Below the pieces are notes generated by a model that was not told where the DNA came from, made no database searches, and saw only the letters and a list, made by a program, of their open reading frames with translations. Below are positions 46,665-56,850 of a stretch of DNA of 64,000 nucleotides, piece after piece. A program made the translations under genes and the position numbers. The stretch's first letter is position 1; each line of letters opens with the position of its first letter. Source of the DNA: Lactuca virosa (taxonomy: Eukaryota; Streptophyta; Magnoliopsida; Asterales; Asteraceae); the NCBI GenBank assembly GCA_928212115.1, contig CAKMRJ010005745.1:103051945-103115944 (forward strand), in the 5' to 3' direction.

Positions 46665-48950
46665 GAAACATCCCAAAAATACGGCCCAAAAGTTTTGTTT
46701 TGGAAATAATATAAAAAACTATAAACATCCATAATCATAGGTAAAAGCGTAAGTCGTGTATCATAATCATATCATAAAATATGTCCCATATGAAAATCTC
46801 ATAACAACATATCAGAGTAAAACTCCCAGACTGAAAACTGTGGTGTGTGCCATGCGATCATCCCGAGCCCTTCCCTTTGCTAGCTGAAGTACCTGAAACC
46901 AAAACTAAAATTGTAAGCACGAAGCTTAGTGAGCTCCCCCAAACTACCACATACCATACAAATCACATATAACAATTAACATAACTCTGGGACTACTCCC
47001 AACTGTATCGGGACGAATCCCGACATCGGCTTACCCGACATCGGACTCCTGCCCAGCATCGGGCTCACCCCGGCATCTGACCGCATCGGGCATCGGGCTT
47101 GTCCTGAAATCGGGCTTACCCCGACACATAAACACATAACATAATCACATGATCTGCATCGGGCTTGCCCCGGCATCAGACCAAAGTCCAGAACATATAA
47201 TCATAACGTATAAATTAGCATACACCGGGCTTGCCCCGAAACATATCATGCATAGCATAATAACTGACATACATCGGGCTTGCCCCGGCATCGGGCTTAC
47301 CCCGGAACGCATAATCACATAGCATATTAACTAACATACATCGGGCTTACCCCGGAACACATAACATATAACACATATACATGCATGAATCACCAAGACA
47401 TCAAGCATACTAAACTACTTCTCGGGACCGCCCCGGCATCGGACCGAAGTCCAGAAACATATAAACTACATCGGGCTAACCCCGGCATCGGACCGAAGTC
47501 CAGAACTACTAACATCTAAACGGGCCGGCATTGTGGCCGTAGACCCGTTCCTACTGGAAGGAAACTCACATCGCGTAGTTGACTGCTGAAATACTGAGCG
47601 TGAAATGTCTGACTGCTGCTCCGGCGACTCTCCGGCTATAATTTCCACAATGACACTTAGTCAAACACTGATAACTATTATCAGGGTAAAATGACCCTTT
47701 TACTCCTGGCTAGAGTCAACATCCTGGTCAAAGTCAACTTCCTATTGACCTGACTCGCCGAGTTGGCCCGCCAACTCGTCGAGTCCCCTAGTCCTTTATT
47801 TGTCCTCAACCCGATTCTGCTTGCCGAGTTTAGCAAGAACTCGACGAGTTCTCCTTCATTCATGACACCGGGACAACCTTTAATCGACTCACCGAACTAT
47901 ATGAACAACTCGTCGAATCTATCTTCATCATATGAACATGTCCAGTCTGTGACTCGCCGAGTTGTATGAACAAATCGTTGAGTCCATCTTCATAAGTTGG
48001 GAGATGGCCTTGAACTCGCCGAGTCCGTTCCTGCACTCGCCGAGTCCCATGGTTTCCAGATCCATGGCTATGCCTATTTCGCTAAGTCCCTTCCCTGGAC
48101 TCCTCTAAATCCCTTCTAAACTCAACTGGGTTCCTCTGAATCATAAAAGTTTTGGGAACCATCCCACGACTCGCCGAGTCCCAAGAACGACTCGTCGAGT
48201 CTATGCATATCCAAGTCCATAACTCGATTTCTGATGTGCGAAACTTAACCAAAAGGTAGATCTGGGCTCCTAAGGCCGATATAACACGTAAAGTCATAAA
48301 CTTTACGTGCATGTATGAAGCATTTGAGCTTAAAAGGTCGAAATGGGGGGTTAATAGCATGCATGGGGGTTCTCATGGCCATAAAGGTGGCACCTTTATG
48401 CCATGAGGACCCTTCAAGGTCCAGATCTGAAGGTGTATCAACTTGGGATGTCCAAATCCCAAGAATCAAGCTTCAAATCCCAAAATAGCCATAAGAAGAT
48501 CTAGGAATTCATAAGTTAAGTGTGAAGCTTTATTACCAGAAAATGAGGAGAAGATGGTACTGATTCTGGATCTGAAATCTTCGCTTGAAGTCCTCCCTCT
48601 TCCTCTTCTTCACCTAACTTCAAACACACAAAATAACTTAAGGAAATGGCACCCAAATACTCACAAAGCTCAAGGGTGGCGGTTTAGGGTTTTCTGGACG
48701 TTGAGGGAGTGATAAGGGAGGCCACAAGGGTGTTATGTTTCTTTAAATAGGGGGACAAACCCTAAAACTAGGGTTTCCATCAGACAGCTCCTACTCGTCG
48801 GGTCGGTCTTCCGACTCGTCGAGTAGGTCACTTAGTTCCTCGACCCGGAGTCGATCCTACTCGACGAGTTGAGCCTCCAACTCGTCGAGTCCAAGGGTAA
48901 AACATGAAGTTTGACTTGAATTAAATGCATACATAGAACTAGGTGTTACA
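46665..48950 (-). repeat. Gypsy 5' LTR
   Basis: 2,286 bp, same landmarks as 38817-41131. The GC-rich array (46998-47515) is shorter here, which accounts for most of the length difference. Confidence 0.95.
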
Positions 48951-49088
48951 TTATATCTTAGGGTTCATGTCCAAATCAAGTAAAACATTGCTAGCTTAAT
49001 TTCATCAATTCCTTGGCGTGAAGTCTTTGATAGACACTTAACTGCAATCTCCAATCCTTCTAGCAGACCCTAGAGATCATTATTGGCC
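48951..49088 (-). pseudogene. Captured S-domain/CRK-type receptor kinase fragment, proximal part
   Basis: Minus strand reads GLEIAVKCLSKTSRQG, the ATP-binding lysine region of subdomain II, followed within ten codons and after a frame change by ASNVLLDLDMNPKI from subdomains VIb-VII. About 100 residues of the kinase are therefore missing between them. A stop follows at the gypsy insertion site. The fragment borders the transportin piece at about 49088. Confidence 0.7.
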
Positions 49089-49320
49089 ATGTAGCAGGAT
49101 CAACCTGCCAAAATAATACACCAAATTAATCAGAAGCTGAGTTTCAAAGATGACATGGCATCACAAATGGCATACAAACAGAAAACTGTATATGACATGA
49201 GTTATTCATAAAACAATAAAATTTTATATCTAGAACCTTGGCCAGCTGTTGAGTATGGATAATGTCTAAGCATCTCTGAAAAACAGGTTGTGACAACTGT
49301 GCAAATCCACTACCCGATGC
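49089..49320 (-). pseudogene. Captured transportin fragment with intron
   Basis: The minus-strand exon 49320-49237 (84 bp) reads ASGSGFAQLSQPVFQRCLDI and IHTQQLAK, matching importin-beta-type transportin (TRN1). It follows a splice acceptor (TTTCAG) and ends with a GT donor. An intron of 132 bp (49236-49105) ends in GGCAG, and the next exon begins VDPATW before the sequence switches to the kinase fragment. The intact intron shows that genomic DNA, not cDNA, was captured. Transportin imports M9-type cargo into the nucleus; this piece is far too short to act. Confidence 0.7.
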
Positions 49321-49516
49321 CTGAAAGACAATGAAACATGTTATTTTTCTAACAATAAATAAGTTGCAAAACAAAAGAAAAAAATACTAAGAGGACATAA
49401 AATAAGGATGATTCAATTGAGGAAATCTCAATTTAGTTTTAATTTAACTCCATTTACCCAAAGGGAAAAAATATCCACCCACAAACACAAACACAAGAAG
49501 AGGGCAAATTGACAGA

Positions 49517-49518
<2 letters not shown>

Positions 49519-49564
<46 letters not shown>

Positions 49565-49570
49565 GCGCGC
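49519..49570. repeat. (TA)n(CA)n(CG)n microsatellite
   Basis: About 50 bp of TA repeats running into CA and then CG repeats, inside CACTA-2. Confidence 0.9.
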
Positions 49571-49727
49571 AATTCCAGCAACTGATTCAAGAAGCTTAAT
49601 CCTCCAATCAAGAGTTTCTCTTGGAATTATTGTGGTTATTGCCTATATGAAGTAAATTCAAGAATGGAAGTGGAAGTTATTTGAATAGCTTTTTGGTAAA
49701 TTTTATTAGTTGAAGTTGATGCTTACA

Positions 49728-49842
49728 GAAAGAAGTGGTATATCTTCAGTAAGATTGCCAATCAATTGCCCAAAAGAAGGCAAATGGTTTGGACCATTAG
49801 TGTTAACCATTTCCATCTTTACAAAATCACCTAAAAGAAAAT
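49728..49842 (-). other. Possible captured exon of unknown origin
   Basis: After a CTTTTAG acceptor-like site the minus strand reads GDFVKMEMVNTNGPNHLPSF and GQLIGNLTEDIPLLS without a stop. It has the look of a host exon, but I do not recognise the family. Confidence 0.35.
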
Positions 49843-49904
49843 TGTAAAATAAATTAAAAAAAAGATTATCTTAATCAAATTCTAAGTTGAAATAAGTAAA
49901 ATAC

Positions 49905-50200
49905 CTAAGATTCACATAAAGATAAAGATCGACATGAGAATTCGGAAGAAACACTAATTATTTCTGTAGTAACAACATGAGAATTGTTTTTGAATTTAAC
50001 AGATAACCAAAGATTCACATCAAGATAAAGATCGAATTCTGGTGGTTTGTTTTCTCCATCCCAATTTCCATTCATGAAAGTGGCTCGAATCAAATTTAAA
50101 CTCCTTTTTGCACTATTTGGTCTTATTGTGTAACAATTTTTGTCCCCTTTAGGAAAGGTTCTTAGATCAGAAAGAGGCTGAGGAAGCATTGGGTTGTTTG
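49905..50200 (-). pseudogene. Captured malectin-like receptor kinase fragment
   Basis: The minus-strand frame includes FPKGDKNCYTIRPNS, LIRATFMNGNWDGEN and PPEFDLYLDVNLW, closely following the malectin-like ectodomain of plant LRR receptor kinases (IOS1 type). About 70 residues remain. The end is scrambled by a short local duplication (about 49912-49945 repeats 50010-50035). Such domains sense cell-wall or symbiotic signals; here only a relic. Confidence 0.75.
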
Positions 50201-50849
50201 GATACGCGTATTGTAACAGAATAAAGTCAAAAGATAACTAAGTTCATGGGGCAAACCTATTTGAACTTATGCATGAACAAGAACAAAACCTGCAAGGATA
50301 CAGCAAATGAAAAAATGAAGAAAGAAGATCATTATAACTCAGAAACCATTAACCACCCTCTAGTGTTTTTGTTGAGAGATTAATGACTCTGAATTTGTTA
50401 ATATATTATAGAAACTCGAAGAACATATGTACTGGTCCTGTTTTGCTGAAAACAATCGTGTAAAAATGGCTATCCTAAGAAAGAAGAAGTCAAAAAAGTG
50501 GAACTTGTAAATTCCTGATAACTGAAACATGTAAAGGATGTTAAATATGGTCTATTTATGCTTATACAAACGTGGGAGTAGTTTGAGCTTTAAAGTCAAT
50601 TGACCATATCATCAAAACAGTTGGCCTGCATTATTATTGAAGCCCGTGTACACACATTGTGGCAATCACAATCCTTTAAGTGCAGGTTATGGAAATTACA
50701 GTCATCATGCATACACTTCTGTGTGGTTTTTATATGATTTGGACCTGTCAACAAACCAACCATGGTTAGTATTCAGGGTAACCAATTAAGGTTGTAATGT
50801 TAGTTTTCTTTATTTTTGAAATATGAAAGGAAATGGGAATAGAGCTTAC

Positions 50850-51131
50850 GTTCAGAAGGTATCACAGATCCGTTTAATTGTTGGCTTAAGCCCACTGCAA
50901 AGTCGCACATATCAATGACTTCCTGCCATGAAAAAACTTTATTTAATAAGATACAACTTAATAAGATGTGATGATAATTAAAAGTGATTAAGTACATACT
51001 TGAACTTCCCCTATTCATCCCGGAAGAATTTGTCCCATTGCAAGTGATAGAAGCCTACCAAGGTACTGAAGCTTGGTTCTTAGTGGATCACCTTTCTGTC
51101 TAACAATCTCGCCTCGCTTTGGTGCAGGAAA
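50850..51131 (-). pseudogene. Captured ALDH7 (antiquitin-type aldehyde dehydrogenase) fragment
   Basis: Two exons on the minus strand. Exon 51131-51000 reads FPAPKRGEIVRQKGDPLR and YLGRLLSLAMGQILPG, then one in-frame TGA, ending IGEVQ. A 77-bp intron (50999-50923) has GT and AG ends. Exon 50922-50850 reads EVIDMCDFAVGLSQQLNGSV and IPSE, with a following GTAAGC donor. The join is in phase and matches the ALDH7 family N-terminal catalytic domain. Genomic capture with splice sites preserved. The catalytic Cys region is not included. Confidence 0.8.
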
Positions 51132-51818
51132 CTGAGAGAAAAAAAATAATACACAATGGTAAAAAGAGATTATGGAAAAAACAACAGTAAACTATACCCA
51201 TGAGAACTACAAAACAGCAGATCAAGGAAAATACTAACTAAGTTATTGATATTTAAACCATATCATTTCCATATGCATTGCAAAACTAGTTGTAATAAAC
51301 ATTATATTGTGCATATAAATGTAAAAATACTAGTTGTAATAAACATTATATTGTGCATATATATGTAAAAAGTGGGAAATTACTGTGACTTCAGAGTCCA
51401 AAATGCTCATTCTTAGAACATCTCCATGGGAAAGTAAATACCCTTTCGAATGGTGCAATATTCATCAAGATTACCAAAAGCATTTTTATTTGTTGATTCA
51501 TTTTCCAATGCCATGTAACCATTTATTTGTTATTTTATATTATGATATTACATTATTTAATTACGTTTAGTAAATTAATTACTATTTTATTATATCATTT
51601 ATGTGTAGTTATTAAACTATCTTATTACATAACTTTATTATTTTATAAATAATGAAGATTTGTATTAAATTAGTTGTTATATTGTAATAACAATTTTTAT
51701 TATTAAGTTATATGTTTTAACAATTAAGATATGTAATATAATTTATAAATTACTTGTATTGTATTGATAAGATTACATTACATTCATTAACTCAAGTGCT
51801 ACTATGATAAACTGAAAT

Positions 51819-51910
51819 ACCTGGACTTGTATTTGCAGAAATTTGATATACTCAATCGCATCACCTAGAATACTTGCTTTCTCTCTCTCTGTAGTTGATA
51901 TAAGTTTAGT
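51819..51910 (-). pseudogene. Captured bHLH transcription factor exon
   Basis: Minus strand reads EREKASILGDAIEYIKFLQI and QVQ, the second helix of a plant bHLH domain, then a GT donor at 51820-51819. Upstream, ISTTER lies after a CTACAG that could be the acceptor. The DNA-binding basic region is absent. The subfamily cannot be settled from 25 residues. Confidence 0.6.
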
Positions 51911-52069
51911 TCCTAAACAGAAAGGGGAAAAGAACAAAAAAAGACCCCAAAAGACAGCAGAAACAAAATATTATTTTTCATATGCATCTAGTGTGTGTAT
52001 ATGAAAAAAATGACGAAAGTCAACTGATAGGATCGTTCTTCAAAAATATTATTTTTCATATGCATCTAG

Positions 52070-52805
52070 GTGTTACCCTTACCTGAAACAGCCGCCACAG
52101 TCCAGTCACTCTACTCACAGTTAGAGTTTTCTGGATATGACAACTTCGGCGAGTCGCCGGAAAAGTTGGCCGGAAAACATTGGGGAAGAGGCGACCTGCC
52201 AACTCAGCATATCCTACCGAGGAAACGAATCATTGTTTTTAGTACAATGGGAATGATGGAAGTTGTTTTTACGTCGGGTTGATATTTTAAGAAAATTGTT
52301 GGAGTCCAACACACCAAGGGCAATATTGGAAGACTTTTTTAACCGATTTGGATCCGGTGAAGCTGCTGCTATGTGTTTAATGTTGGCTTCAAGGGTAGTT
52401 CATACAGAAAATTTTATAAACAATGTTGTGGTTGAAAAGGCTACCGAGGCTTTTTAGGATCCGAGAGTTGTTGGGGTGCCTCAACTTGAAGGTAGTGGTG
52501 TGGCATTGTGAAATACCCGAACTGCCCTTGGTGGGTTTAGCATGGGGCAAGTTGTACAAGAAGCTGAACCAGTGTTTTCAGGGGCTCGTGAAGGGGTTTG
52601 TTTGTGAGCTTCAAGGCTACTTTTGCCTGTGTGGGAGCTTCCTGTTATGGTTTCTGATGGAAGTATAGATGGGATTGTTGGGTGTAGGCTTTCTGTTGAT
52701 GCTATGGGAGTTTTAGAAGATAAACTTAGAAGTGTTGAGAAGTTTTTAAGGTCTAGAAGGAATCAAATGAGGGGGATTTATGGGATTGTGGTTTCTTCTT
52801 TGCAG
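52070..52805 (+). pseudogene. Captured nucleoporin Nup155 fragment
   Basis: The only + strand capture and the longest. Reads ETAATVQSLYSQLEFSGY, QHILPRKRIIVFSTMGMMEV, then a one-base shift near 52268, RRVDILRKLLESN and ILEDFFNRFGSGEAAAMC. A TAG (52456), a TGA (about 52510) and another TGA (about 52603) follow, and later RSVEKFLRSRRNQMRG. This follows plant Nup155, an inner-ring scaffold of the nuclear pore, over about 240 residues without introns. It ends at an 18-bp direct repeat (52809-52826) shared with 53057-53074. Confidence 0.8.
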
Positions 52806-53065
52806 GCTGGGAAGACAAGACTCTTAGGACCACAAAGAGAGACCCTTCGACATCCTTGTGACTCTGAAAAATTATAAAAAAGTTAATAACACCAATGATG
52901 AATGAATTATATAAGTGATCAGAAATATCATAATCTGTGTTGTTTGTATAACCATAATATATTAACATATTCTTCTCTAAAGATCTGGTGTGAGGTGCCT
53001 GGAGTCTAAAGAGGATAGCTTTATAATTACATTACTATTGTCTGTTGGCTTCTGATGGGAAGACA

Positions 53066-53205
53066 AGACTCTTAAGAAGATTTAATGTCCACATCAAAAA
53101 TACAATGACACTTCCAACAGCAAACTGAACTGTGGTGACAGTTATAGGATTGGGGAAGACTTTCAAAGCTAAGTTTTCCGGTGATGGATCTTTCAAAACA
53201 ATTAA
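53066..53205 (-). pseudogene. Captured plastid phosphate-translocator fragment
   Basis: Minus strand reads LKVFPNPITVTTVQFAVGSV and IVFLMWTLNLLKS, a transmembrane stretch of the TPT/PPT/GPT triose-phosphate translocator family. About 40 residues. Member of the family not resolvable. Starts next to the 18-bp direct repeat at 53057-53074. Confidence 0.65.
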
Positions 53206-53454
53206 ACCTTGCATAAACAGGTTCTACATAGTTGCTACAGCTGTAAAAGAATGCGATTAAGAAAACAAACATTTAACAGAAACCTGCTGTTTGATACACC
53301 AATGACTAGCTACTCCTAGAAATGCACTACAGATATAGATAAGAATTGCATGGCTGAAAATAACAATATTTAACAGAGTTTATTTACAACATTTATGAAT
53401 CCATATAATATTAATAGCATAAGGAGTAAGGATTTTGGATAAGAATTAAGAAAC

Positions 53455-53560
53455 AGAAAGAACCATAATTTCATCTAACATGAGCCATGGCATATGGTAA
53501 TGCAGAGTACATCCCAGCTGCTTGTTCTCGAACATGTCATCCAATGATCTTTTCCTATAA
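53455..53560 (-). pseudogene. Captured ABCG (PDR-type) transporter fragment
   Basis: After an acceptor-like TTTTATAG, the minus strand reads REQAAGMYSALPYAMAHV, a well-conserved cytosolic-to-membrane stretch of full-size ABCG transporters. Stops lie on both sides of it. About 30 residues remain. Confidence 0.6.
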
Positions 53561-54849
53561 AAGTCACAAACAACAACAAAATTGAAAACCCTACAACATA
53601 TTTCACAAAAAATCTCATTATTGTGTAAGATCAATTCAAATCTAAAACAATGTTTATAATGTTAAACCAATTGAAAAATAGAAAACCTGGTAAGGTGATA
53701 ACGCACTTCTTATGAACAACAAAAACTCTTGCACTTTATTGTCAAACACAACACCCCAAAATTTAGGTTATGTAGTTTCTTATTCATTTTTCAGGGGAAA
53801 TAGTAAATAAGTAGTGATTTTGACAGAGTATAGTTCCTTACCAAATTAATTCTTATGGAAATTAAGAATCGATGAGGGTATATCAGAAAGGGACTACCTT
53901 GAGACAACCGATAAGATAACCATCACCACCAGATTAGGGCAAATTGTTAAAAACATGTATTGGGGAGAAATGCCTAAATCTTGAAATTAAGGTGTACCTG
54001 GTATTTTCATCAATGTTGGAGAGAATCGCTTAAATGTGGTAGGAACCGAAGGAGGAGCATGGTCGTCCAGACATGAAGTGGAGAAGCGAGTCTATTGAAA
54101 CTTCCAAAATTATGTGAATCGGTGTACATAGGAAGTTGAATTACTGGATTGATGAAGAATTAAATGGTGACAGGTGAGTGGTTGTAGATGGTGGTGGCAG
54201 AGATGCGATAAGGTTGTAAAGATGAGGCATCGAGATCGAGAATCGATTTTGGTTTCCTTGAGGATGGGGTGAGAGAGCTGCAAACGGTGATGGTGGATGA
54301 AGTGTTGGTTGATAAGGCCGGTAAATCGTCGTCGTGCGAGGCCTGAAGAGTCAGTGTGGGTTGGAGGTGGTGGAAGTGGGTATCAGGCGGGGTTTTAGGG
54401 TTTCTTTTGATCGAAGAGGATTTTAGAAACTTCAAAAATATGAAATTATCGATCTTGTACGCACCAAATACCAATTCGGAAAAATCGCATATCAGGAAGT
54501 CAAAAATATGATTTCAGGAACTTCACATCTAAAAATCGCATATCAGGAAGCCACACAATGCTTTTAGGGTTTCTTTTGATCGAAGAGGATTTTACAACAT
54601 ATGAATTAGAGAACGAGCGTTCATGAAAAAACTTATAAAACGACAGTTTTACACGACACGCTTTTTGTGATAGATGCCTTCCGTGTTTTTTTTTTGTTGG
54701 ACACTAATTTAGGGCACACATAAATGCGTGTCCTCTATCCTTCAAATTTTGGAAAACTAACATTAATTTTTAGGGCATGCACAAATGCATGTCCTCTATC
54801 AGTGTGTGTCATTGTTTACATGTCATTAAAGGGCTGTTTTCAAGTAGTG
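53561..54849. other. CACTA-2 right interior and subterminal zone
   Basis: A 104-codon minus-strand frame (54474-54160), rich in Ser, Thr and Pro, has no similarity that I recognise; it could be an exon of a ninth capture or chance. From 54640 to 54849 the subterminal motifs (ATGCGTGTCCTCTATC) and the terminal repeat follow. Confidence 0.4.
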
Positions 54850-55084
54850 TTTTTAACTAATAATAACTTATATATTGGTCTTCAACCAAAGGATCAACAA
54901 ATTCCCGTTTTTTATTCACATGCGCACGATGAAATGTTTCAAGTCTATTCAAATTCTGTTTAACATTACAAAATATGTTATACTTGAATAAACATTAAAA
55001 AAATATGTTATAACTGAATAAACATTATTGTAACTTACTTTCTTATAACAAGCACTACCGTAACTGCACGTCCCTCCATGATTC

Positions 55085-55664
55085 TTAACTACTTGCTTCT
55101 TCTGGCATTCTTTGTTTCCAATAGATTGTTTTTTGATGATTTTCTGTTAAGAAGTGGTCAATAGCAGCATTCCAATATTGCAGAGGGGCTTGAGCCCTTG
55201 CTGCCTCCACATCCCCTACAAAACCAGTCAAACAATTTTTTGCAGTATTTTTGCGGCCTCTATACCGCGCACATATCCGATTGTTCAATAACGCCTAATG
55301 AGTTGGAGCCATGGGATCATTTGTAATTGCTCCAAAATCAAACCATGTCTACAAAAAAAATAGAGAAATTAAAAATAAATCAAAATTAAACAATATTAAA
55401 TATATAACTTTATAAATAATTTACCGAAAGATACTGGAACATGCCAACCCTTTCGGCTTCAGAAACGTCATTCCATGTGTCCTTATCAAAACCGATGTCC
55501 CGCCACATATAGCTCCCAACCTCCCGAATGAAACATTTGTATACCTCCCCAATCGGCATGTTAGTATTTATGTTAAATATTATCTTCAGAGGTTGGTCGC
55601 CGTTAGCTGCAAATAGTTTGTGCATTTTTTTATTTAGTGTCATGCCTCTTCCTTTCGAAGGCAC
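55085..55664 (-). pseudogene. Transposase_24-like protein, upstream piece
   Basis: Two exon-like frames on the minus strand. 55664-55410 reads WRDIGFDKDTWNDVSEAERV, a hallmark of the Ptta/En/Spm plant transposon family. 55288-55085 reads RGRKNTAKNCLTGFVGD and later HFLTENHQKTIYWKQR, also typical. About 55289-55409 is AT-rich and probably intronic. The gene continues at 38171-37863 beyond CACTA-2. Confidence 0.65.
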
Positions 55665-55679
55665 CGCTACATAAAAAAA

Positions 55680-56420
55680 ATATTAGTCAAAATAATTTTT
55701 TATATACATACAATATGAAATACATTATACCTTTTTGTTTTTATTTTTCTTTTATGACTAAATTATAGCATTTTTTATTTATATCATCTTTTTTTTCCAT
55801 ATTATGATTTTTAGTATCAACTTATTCTTGTTTTTATTTTTTTTATTATGACATTATACCTTTTCGTTTTTATTTTTATTTATATTATCTTAGTTATTTT
55901 GTTTTTTTTACTATAGTATAATACTTTAAAAAGACATTGTAAGTTATAACATCCTTTTTTTTCAATTATAACATCCTATCATTACATACATTATACACAC
56001 ATATACATAGAATATACACAATTCTATCATAACATACAATACACACACATACAAATGCACTTATACACACATTTTCACATATATGTTTTCATACATGCAA
56101 ATACAGTTCATATAGAAATACATATATACATTTCACATACAAACACCTACATTTTCACATAAAAATACCTACATTTCATATGCATACATTTTCACATACA
56201 TTTTTTCACATACATTTTTTCATATATATACACATTTACATACATTTTACATAGAAATACACTCAAACACATATTTTCACATACACTATTTCATACATAC
56301 ACATACATATACATTTTTTCATAAATATTCACACATATACATTTGCATATACATTTTTACATACATATTCATACATTTCACATACCAACATATATACATT
56401 TCACATACCAATGCATTAAG
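55680..56420. repeat. AT-rich low-complexity tract (ACATACATTTT-like)
   Basis: Dozens of short imperfect copies of ACATACATTTTCACAT and T-rich runs. No gene. Confidence 0.7.
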
Positions 56421-56850
56421 AAGAGAAAAAAGAAAGAAAAACATGTTGTCACCGGAAAATGAGAAGGATCGCCGGAAAAAACGAGTAGTCGCCGGAATCT
56501 GCAGCTGTGGTGGTGATATTCACCAGAATATACGAAGAGTTACCTTAAAAGCACCAAAATAACATAATTAGGGTTAAATAATGTTAAGAAAACAAGAGAA
56601 ACAGAAAATGGTGATATTCGTCGCAATTGACGTCGCCTCTATTACCTTCCATCAGATTAAACCCCAACCGATGGATCAGTGTAGCAAAGTACGGCCATGA
56701 TCAAATGGCATGTGGCGTAGGAGGATCTCCGGTGAAATACTTTTAGCGACGACATTAGCCTTTAGCGGCAACAATATCCTTCGTCGTCGCTAAAGGGTAA
56801 CGTCGTCGCTATAGACGGCGTCGCTAAAGGACTTGTTTCTTGTTGTGACA

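Larger units (their letters stand above)
38817..48950 (-). mobile_element. Long-LTR Ty3/gypsy element
   Basis: 10,134 bp, TSD TTATA at 38812-38816 and 48951-48955. Transcription runs on the minus strand: 5' LTR 46665-48950, PBS at 46650-46661 (reads TGGTATCAGAGC on the minus strand), gag then pol leftward, PPT (minus GTGGGGGAGAAT) at 41132-41144, 3' LTR 38817-41131. The LTRs are 2,286 and 2,315 bp and closely similar, differing partly by repeat-unit number. Every coding part is interrupted by stop codons. Confidence 0.95.
38204..54849 (-). mobile_element. Inner CACTA carrying host gene fragments (CACTA-2, Pack-CACTA)
   Basis: The ends are CACTACAAGAAAAACAGCC (38204) and, inverted, CACTACTTGAAAACAGCCC (54849), flanked by TTT. 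Subterminal repeats around GACACGCAAATGCGTGTC lie at 38225-38520, with weaker copies at 54650-54830. Removing the gypsy element (38817-48950) leaves about 6.5 kb with no transposase but with fragments of eight unrelated host genes (38734-53560). The TSD is low complexity, so the exact border rests mainly on the inverted repeats. Confidence 0.85.
37032..56847 (-). mobile_element. Outer CACTA transposon (CACTA-1)
   Basis: The ends are CACAACAAAAAACG (37032) and, on the opposite strand at 56847, CACAACAAGAAAC, flanked by the 3-bp TSD ACA (37029-37031, 56848-56850). Subterminal zones (37050-37320 and 56740-56840) are dense in a TTTAGCGACGACAA motif in both orientations. Without its nested guests the element is about 3.2 kb. 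It retains pieces of a Transposase_24-type gene on the minus strand. It sits in the RLP2 promoter region. Confidence 0.85.

Noticed and set aside
48956..53560. A real multi-exon host gene
   Set aside because: Pieces belong to unrelated protein families, differ in strand, and carry stops; they lie between CACTA ends.
54160..54474. 104-codon minus-strand gene
   Set aside because: Ser/Pro/Thr-rich with no recognisable domain and lying near the CACTA end; kept only as a possible ninth fragment.
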